A stretch of 64,000 nt of DNA from Gemmatimonadota bacterium (lineage in GTDB: Bacteria > Gemmatimonadota > Gemmatimonadetes > Gemmatimonadales > Gemmatimonadaceae). Below, piece by piece: positions 61,544-64,000 of the stretch. Made by a program: the position numbers and the translations under genes. The notes under the pieces are model-generated. The model saw only the letters and a list, made by a program, of their open reading frames with translations, ran no database searches and was not told the DNA's origin. Each line of letters starts with the position of its first letter. Within the stretch, counting starts at the first letter, position 1. The stretch lies in the NCBI GenBank assembly GCA_028287285.1, contig JAQBPY010000294.1, forward strand, positions 1 to 64,000. The letters are read 5' to 3'.

Positions 61544-62419
61544 TTACGCCGGCAGCACGCCGGCGTGGCGCGCGAGGAAGGCCAGCACGAGCTCCGCAAC
61601 CCTGGCCTTGCAGTAGTCCACCGTGACGACATGACCGCAGCCGCGCACCCAATGTGATTCCACGGGTACGCGGAACACCCGCAGCGCCGCCTCCGCAGAC
61701 GCGCGCGGAATCCTGTTGTCGGTCTCCGAGTTCACGACGAGCGTGGGAAGCGTGAGCGCTGACAGCGCATCGCGTCCCGCGTCCGCGGTATCGACGAGCG
61801 CGGTGAGCGCCGCGGCAGAGAATGATCCGTACGCCCGGCTCTCATCCCGCGCGTTGACGTCATGAACGGAGCCTTCGCCTCGGCCGCGGAGATACGGCAC
61901 GGCCCAGCGCCAGAGCGGCGAGACGCGCTGTGCCCACCGCACCTGGGGGGGCGGAACGAGATATGGCGCGATCAATACGAGGAGGCGGACGTCGGCTGCT
62001 TCTCGCGCAGCATATGCGGCGAGCGCTCCGCCCATGGAAAGTCCAACCAGCCCGATCCACTCGTGTGACTGGCGCAGCTGCGCAAGCGCGCGGCGCACCT
62101 CGCTGTGATAGTCGTTGGCCGTTGCCATGGCGAAGGCACGCGGTGAACGGCCATGCCCGGGCAGCAACGGCGCGTACACCGTGTAACCTGTCGCGTTGAG
62201 CTGCTCGCCCAGGTAGCGAAGTGATTGCGGCGAGTCACCGGAGCCGTGCAGGAGCAGCAGCGCCTTGCCGGTGTTGCCGTGCAACGTGAACTCGTGCGCG
62301 CCTTCGGCAATGCCGTTCGCGTCGAGCGGAAAACGGCGTGCGTATTCGCGCTCGATGGTGCGTGTCACGCGCGCGCGGTATGCGAGTCCGGTCGCTACCA
62401 ATAATGCAGGAGCGAGCAT
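61544..62419 (-). CDS. Alpha/beta hydrolase (esterase/lysophospholipase-like)
   Basis: 291 residues from ATG 62417-62419; a TTG at 62440 lies at the edge of a repeat and is less likely. An N-terminal hydrophobic stretch (LAPALLVATGLAYRA) may anchor it. The fold shows KALLLLHGSGDSPQSLRYLG (oxyanion HG), the nucleophile in IGLVGLSMGGALAAYAA, the acid in VVNSETDNRIPRASAEAAL and the His in RGCGHVVTVDYC. It is closest to monoglyceride or lysophospholipid lipases and carboxylesterases. The substrate is unknown. It is convergent with the histone-like gene. Confidence 0.86.
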   Translation of the reverse strand: MLAPALLVATGLAYRARVTRTIEREYARRFPLDANGIAEGAHEFTLHGNTGKALLLLHGSGDSPQSLRYLGEQLNATGYTVYAPLLPGHGRSPRAFAMATANDYHSEVRRALAQLRQSHEWIGLVGLSMGGALAAYAAREAADVRLLVLIAPYLVPPPQVRWAQRVSPLWRWAVPYLRGRGEGSVHDVNARDESRAYGSFSAAALTALVDTADAGRDALSALTLPTLVVNSETDNRIPRASAEAALRVFRVPVESHWVRGCGHVVTVDYCKARVAELVLAFLARHAGVLPA

Positions 62420-62441
62420 CAGCACGCTGAACGGCCACAAG

Positions 62442-62467
62442 CAGGTCCTTCGCTGCGCTCAGGACGA
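62442..62467 (-). repeat. Single family B repeat arm
   Basis: CAGGTCCTTCGCTGCGCTCA followed by GGACGAC lies between the MoeB-rhodanese stop and the hydrolase start, on the same strand as both. Only one arm is present. Confidence 0.6.
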
Positions 62468-62471
62468 CCCA

Positions 62472-63653
62472 TCAATAGCGGCGGACAGAGGGATCGACCT
62501 CGAGACTCCACCGGTCGATGCCACCCACGAGGTTCAGCACACGATTGAAGCCCTGATCACCGAGCCATTGAGCAGCGGCCTCGCTGCGCATTCCATGGTG
62601 GCAGTACACCACGATCTCTGCATCACGGCTCAGCGAATGCGCGGCTTGCGGCAGTGAATTGAGCGGAATGAGCCGCGCGTCGCCAATGCGGGCAATGGAC
62701 CACTCGTATGGCTCACGCACGTCGACGACGGTGATTGCGTGGCCGGCACGCAACCGCTGATCGAGCCGAGCCGGCGTGATTTCGCCCGGACCCGCGTCAT
62801 TATCGATGTCGGTGGTCATGGTTGCCGCCGTGCTGCCGCTTGTGAGCCCGCAAAACGCATCGTAGTCCTGAAGTGTGGTGATTTCGTGCGTCCCACATGC
62901 CCTACATTCCGGATCTGCCTCGAGCTCGATGGTCCGGAAGCGCATGCGCAACGCGTCCACGAGCAGGAGCCGGCCCACGAGTGACTCGCCCGCGCCGGTA
63001 ATGAGCTTGATGGTCTCCGTCGCCTGTATGACACCGATGAGGCCAGGCAGCACGCCGAACACGCCTCCCTCTGCGCAGTTTGGTACGGTGCCGGGCGCGG
63101 GAGGCTCGGGAAACAGGCAGCGGTAACAGGGTCCGCCCTCTGCGCCGAAGACGGTCGCCTGCCCATCGAAGCGTATGACGCTGCCGTGTACGTTCGGCTT
63201 CCCCAGCAACACACATGCATCGTTGACGAGGTATCGCGTGGGAAAGTTGTCGGAGCCATCCACGACAATGTCGTACCCGCGCAGGATGTCCAGCGCGTTC
63301 GCGCTCGTGAGCTTCGCATGAAATGATGCGATGCTCACATGTGGATTCAGGTCGTGAAGTCTCGTTTCCGCTGCGGCAACTTTGGGTTTCCCCACGTCCC
63401 GGGTGCCGAACAGCACCTGGCGCTGGAGGTTGCTCGTATCGACGACGTCCGCGTCGATGACGCCGAGGTGGCCGACTCCTGCAGCGGCGAGATAGAGCGC
63501 GATGGGTGAGCCGAGCCCGCCCGCACCAACGAGCAACACCCGTGCAGCCTTGAGCCGGCGCTGTCCGTCCTCACCGACATCGGGAAGGATGAGGTGGCGA
63601 TGGTAGCGCTGGAGCTCTTCCGGCGAGAGTGATTGATCCGAGTCGAGCGGCAT
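62472..63653 (-). CDS. moeB: MoeB/ThiF-type sulphur-carrier adenylyltransferase fused to rhodanese
   Basis: 393 residues. The E1-like domain (about 10-265) has RVLLVGAGGLGSPIALYLAA, the ATP-binding DTSNLQRQVLFGTRDVGKPK, VVDGSDNFPTRYLVNDACV and zinc pairs in CYRCLFPEPPAP and ECRACGTHE. The C-terminal rhodanese (about 285-390) has VVDVREPYEWSIARIGDARL and the active-site Cys in IVVYCHHGMRSEAAAQWLGD. It adenylates a MoaD- or ThiS-like carrier and delivers sulphur, as in MOCS3/MoeZ. No carrier gene is in the window, so the pathway (molybdopterin, thiamine or cysteine) is not decided. Confidence 0.92.
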   Translation of the reverse strand: MPLDSDQSLSPEELQRYHRHLILPDVGEDGQRRLKAARVLLVGAGGLGSPIALYLAAAGVGHLGVIDADVVDTSNLQRQVLFGTRDVGKPKVAAAETRLHDLNPHVSIASFHAKLTSANALDILRGYDIVVDGSDNFPTRYLVNDACVLLGKPNVHGSVIRFDGQATVFGAEGGPCYRCLFPEPPAPGTVPNCAEGGVFGVLPGLIGVIQATETIKLITGAGESLVGRLLLVDALRMRFRTIELEADPECRACGTHEITTLQDYDAFCGLTSGSTAATMTTDIDNDAGPGEITPARLDQRLRAGHAITVVDVREPYEWSIARIGDARLIPLNSLPQAAHSLSRDAEIVVYCHHGMRSEAAAQWLGDQGFNRVLNLVGGIDRWSLEVDPSVRRY

Positions 63654-63717
63654 CCGTGATGTGGGCGTGGGCCGAGAATATAAGCCCGCGCGCCACAGTT
63701 CGGTTCGGGCGGTGCGT

Positions 63718-64000
63718 TCAACTCGGCGGCGGAGCGGCGGCGGCGGCCCTCGAGTCCACCAGCGCGTTTACGGAGATCGATTCCTCGCCGCCCAGGAGGC
63801 GATCGAAGAGCCGGGCTGACGGATTCACGAACAAGGTGCTTCCGGAGCGTTCGACAAATCCTTCACCGGTGAGCCGCCCCAGCACCAGCGACACGGACTC
63901 GCGTGTTGCGCCAACGAGCTCGCACAACAGGCGGTACTGCGGCGCGCCCAGCTCGATGCGTCCGTCGGCGTGCAGGAAGCCGGTGTGCGCGGACATGCGC
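63718..64000 (-). CDS. Crp/Fnr-type regulator, C-terminal HTH part (cut by window edge)
   Basis: The visible 94 codons hold the Crp/Fnr helix-turn-helix: LGAPQYRLLCELVGATRESV, SLVLGRLTGEGFVERSGSTL and FVNPSARLFDRLLGGEES, then an Ala/Pro-rich tail. The frame is open to the window end, where an ATG at 63994-63996 is unlikely to be the true start because no cyclic-nucleotide-binding barrel precedes it. The N-terminal sensor domain must lie beyond 64000. The ligand cannot be read. Confidence 0.75.
   Translation of the reverse strand, partial: RMSAHTGFLHADGRIELGAPQYRLLCELVGATRESVSLVLGRLTGEGFVERSGSTLFVNPSARLFDRLLGGEESISVNALVDSRAAAAAPPPS

Noticed and set aside
1-64000. tRNA, rRNA, riboswitch or integration site
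   Set aside because: I scanned for tRNA ends, conserved rRNA blocks and known riboswitch cores by eye and recognised none; a covariance search would be needed to exclude them.

Overview
The window looks like a piece of a high-GC Gram-negative chromosome, most likely Gemmatimonadota. This assignment is inference. It rests on two PadR regulators each paired with an ADOP-type duplicated-permease protein, a relic of an 'ERELG'-type Ser/Thr kinase, many secreted beta-propeller proteins, a TolC/MFP/RND pump (so an outer membrane), short-type (alpha) glutamine synthetase, and Lys/Ala/Pro-rich histone-H1-like proteins. No rRNA, tRNA or CRISPR array was recognised.

Layout. 0.2-3.3 kb: ADOP permease and PadR (minus). 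3.7-7.0 kb: a large RecB-like nuclease/SF1 helicase fusion. 7.0-8.5 kb: repeats and a decayed cassette (winged-helix-like piece, dGTPase N-terminus, zinc-ribbon protein). 8.8-11.8 kb: second PadR-ADOP pair. 11.8-12.7 kb: repeats around a relic of a SNF2/DrmD-like helicase. 12.7-19.5 kb: four-PAS histidine kinase, secreted S9 peptidase, NfeD-like protein with a His/Gly loop, flotillin. 19.6-26.4 kb: an AT-richer accessory region with two zinc-finger proteins, a kinase relic, a minus-strand cluster of secreted beta-propellers with a Cys-rich secreted protein and a thioredoxin-fold domain lacking its cysteines, then PIN-toxin and Rhs fragments. 26.5-32.7 kb: XPB-N-like protein, TlpA-like thioredoxin, a redoxin/cytochrome/copper-monooxygenase fusion, a frameshifted phosphodiester glycosidase and a lipoprotein. 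33.2-42.0 kb: glnA, zinc-ribbon membrane protein, WrbA, and a TolC-MFP-RND efflux operon. 42.2-50.2 kb: acidic/basic histone-like protein, response regulator, MerR regulator, phospholipase-D-like enzyme, SDR, a plasmid-type replication initiator (RPA family), CtpA-type protease and a TolB-like propeller. 50.2-54.6 kb: minus-strand operon of aldo/keto reductase, metallo-beta-lactamase-fold hydrolase, thrB and thrC. 54.7-57.7 kb: desaturase, YggX and a family 3 glycosidase, overlapping end to end. 57.9-64 kb: NrtR-like regulator, cold-shock protein, small zinc-ribbon protein, second histone-like protein, alpha/beta hydrolase, MoeB-rhodanese, and the edge of a Crp/Fnr-type regulator.

Two dispersed intergenic repeat families tie the window together. 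Family A is a nested palindromic element with GTCATCCCGCA ends; four copies count to exactly 123 bp and a fifth to 120 bp. It also occurs as half-sites, including a tandem row of about seven. Family B has the core GTCGTCCTGAGC...AGCGAAGGACCTG; it forms hairpins after genes, supplies one stop codon and appears to form at least one terminator. Both families flank the decayed genes.

The best candidate for an undescribed system is the secreted cluster at 21.2-25.6 kb. The clearest decayed material is the set of gene relics (dGTPase, DrmD-like helicase, PIN, Rhs, kinase) scattered among the repeats.
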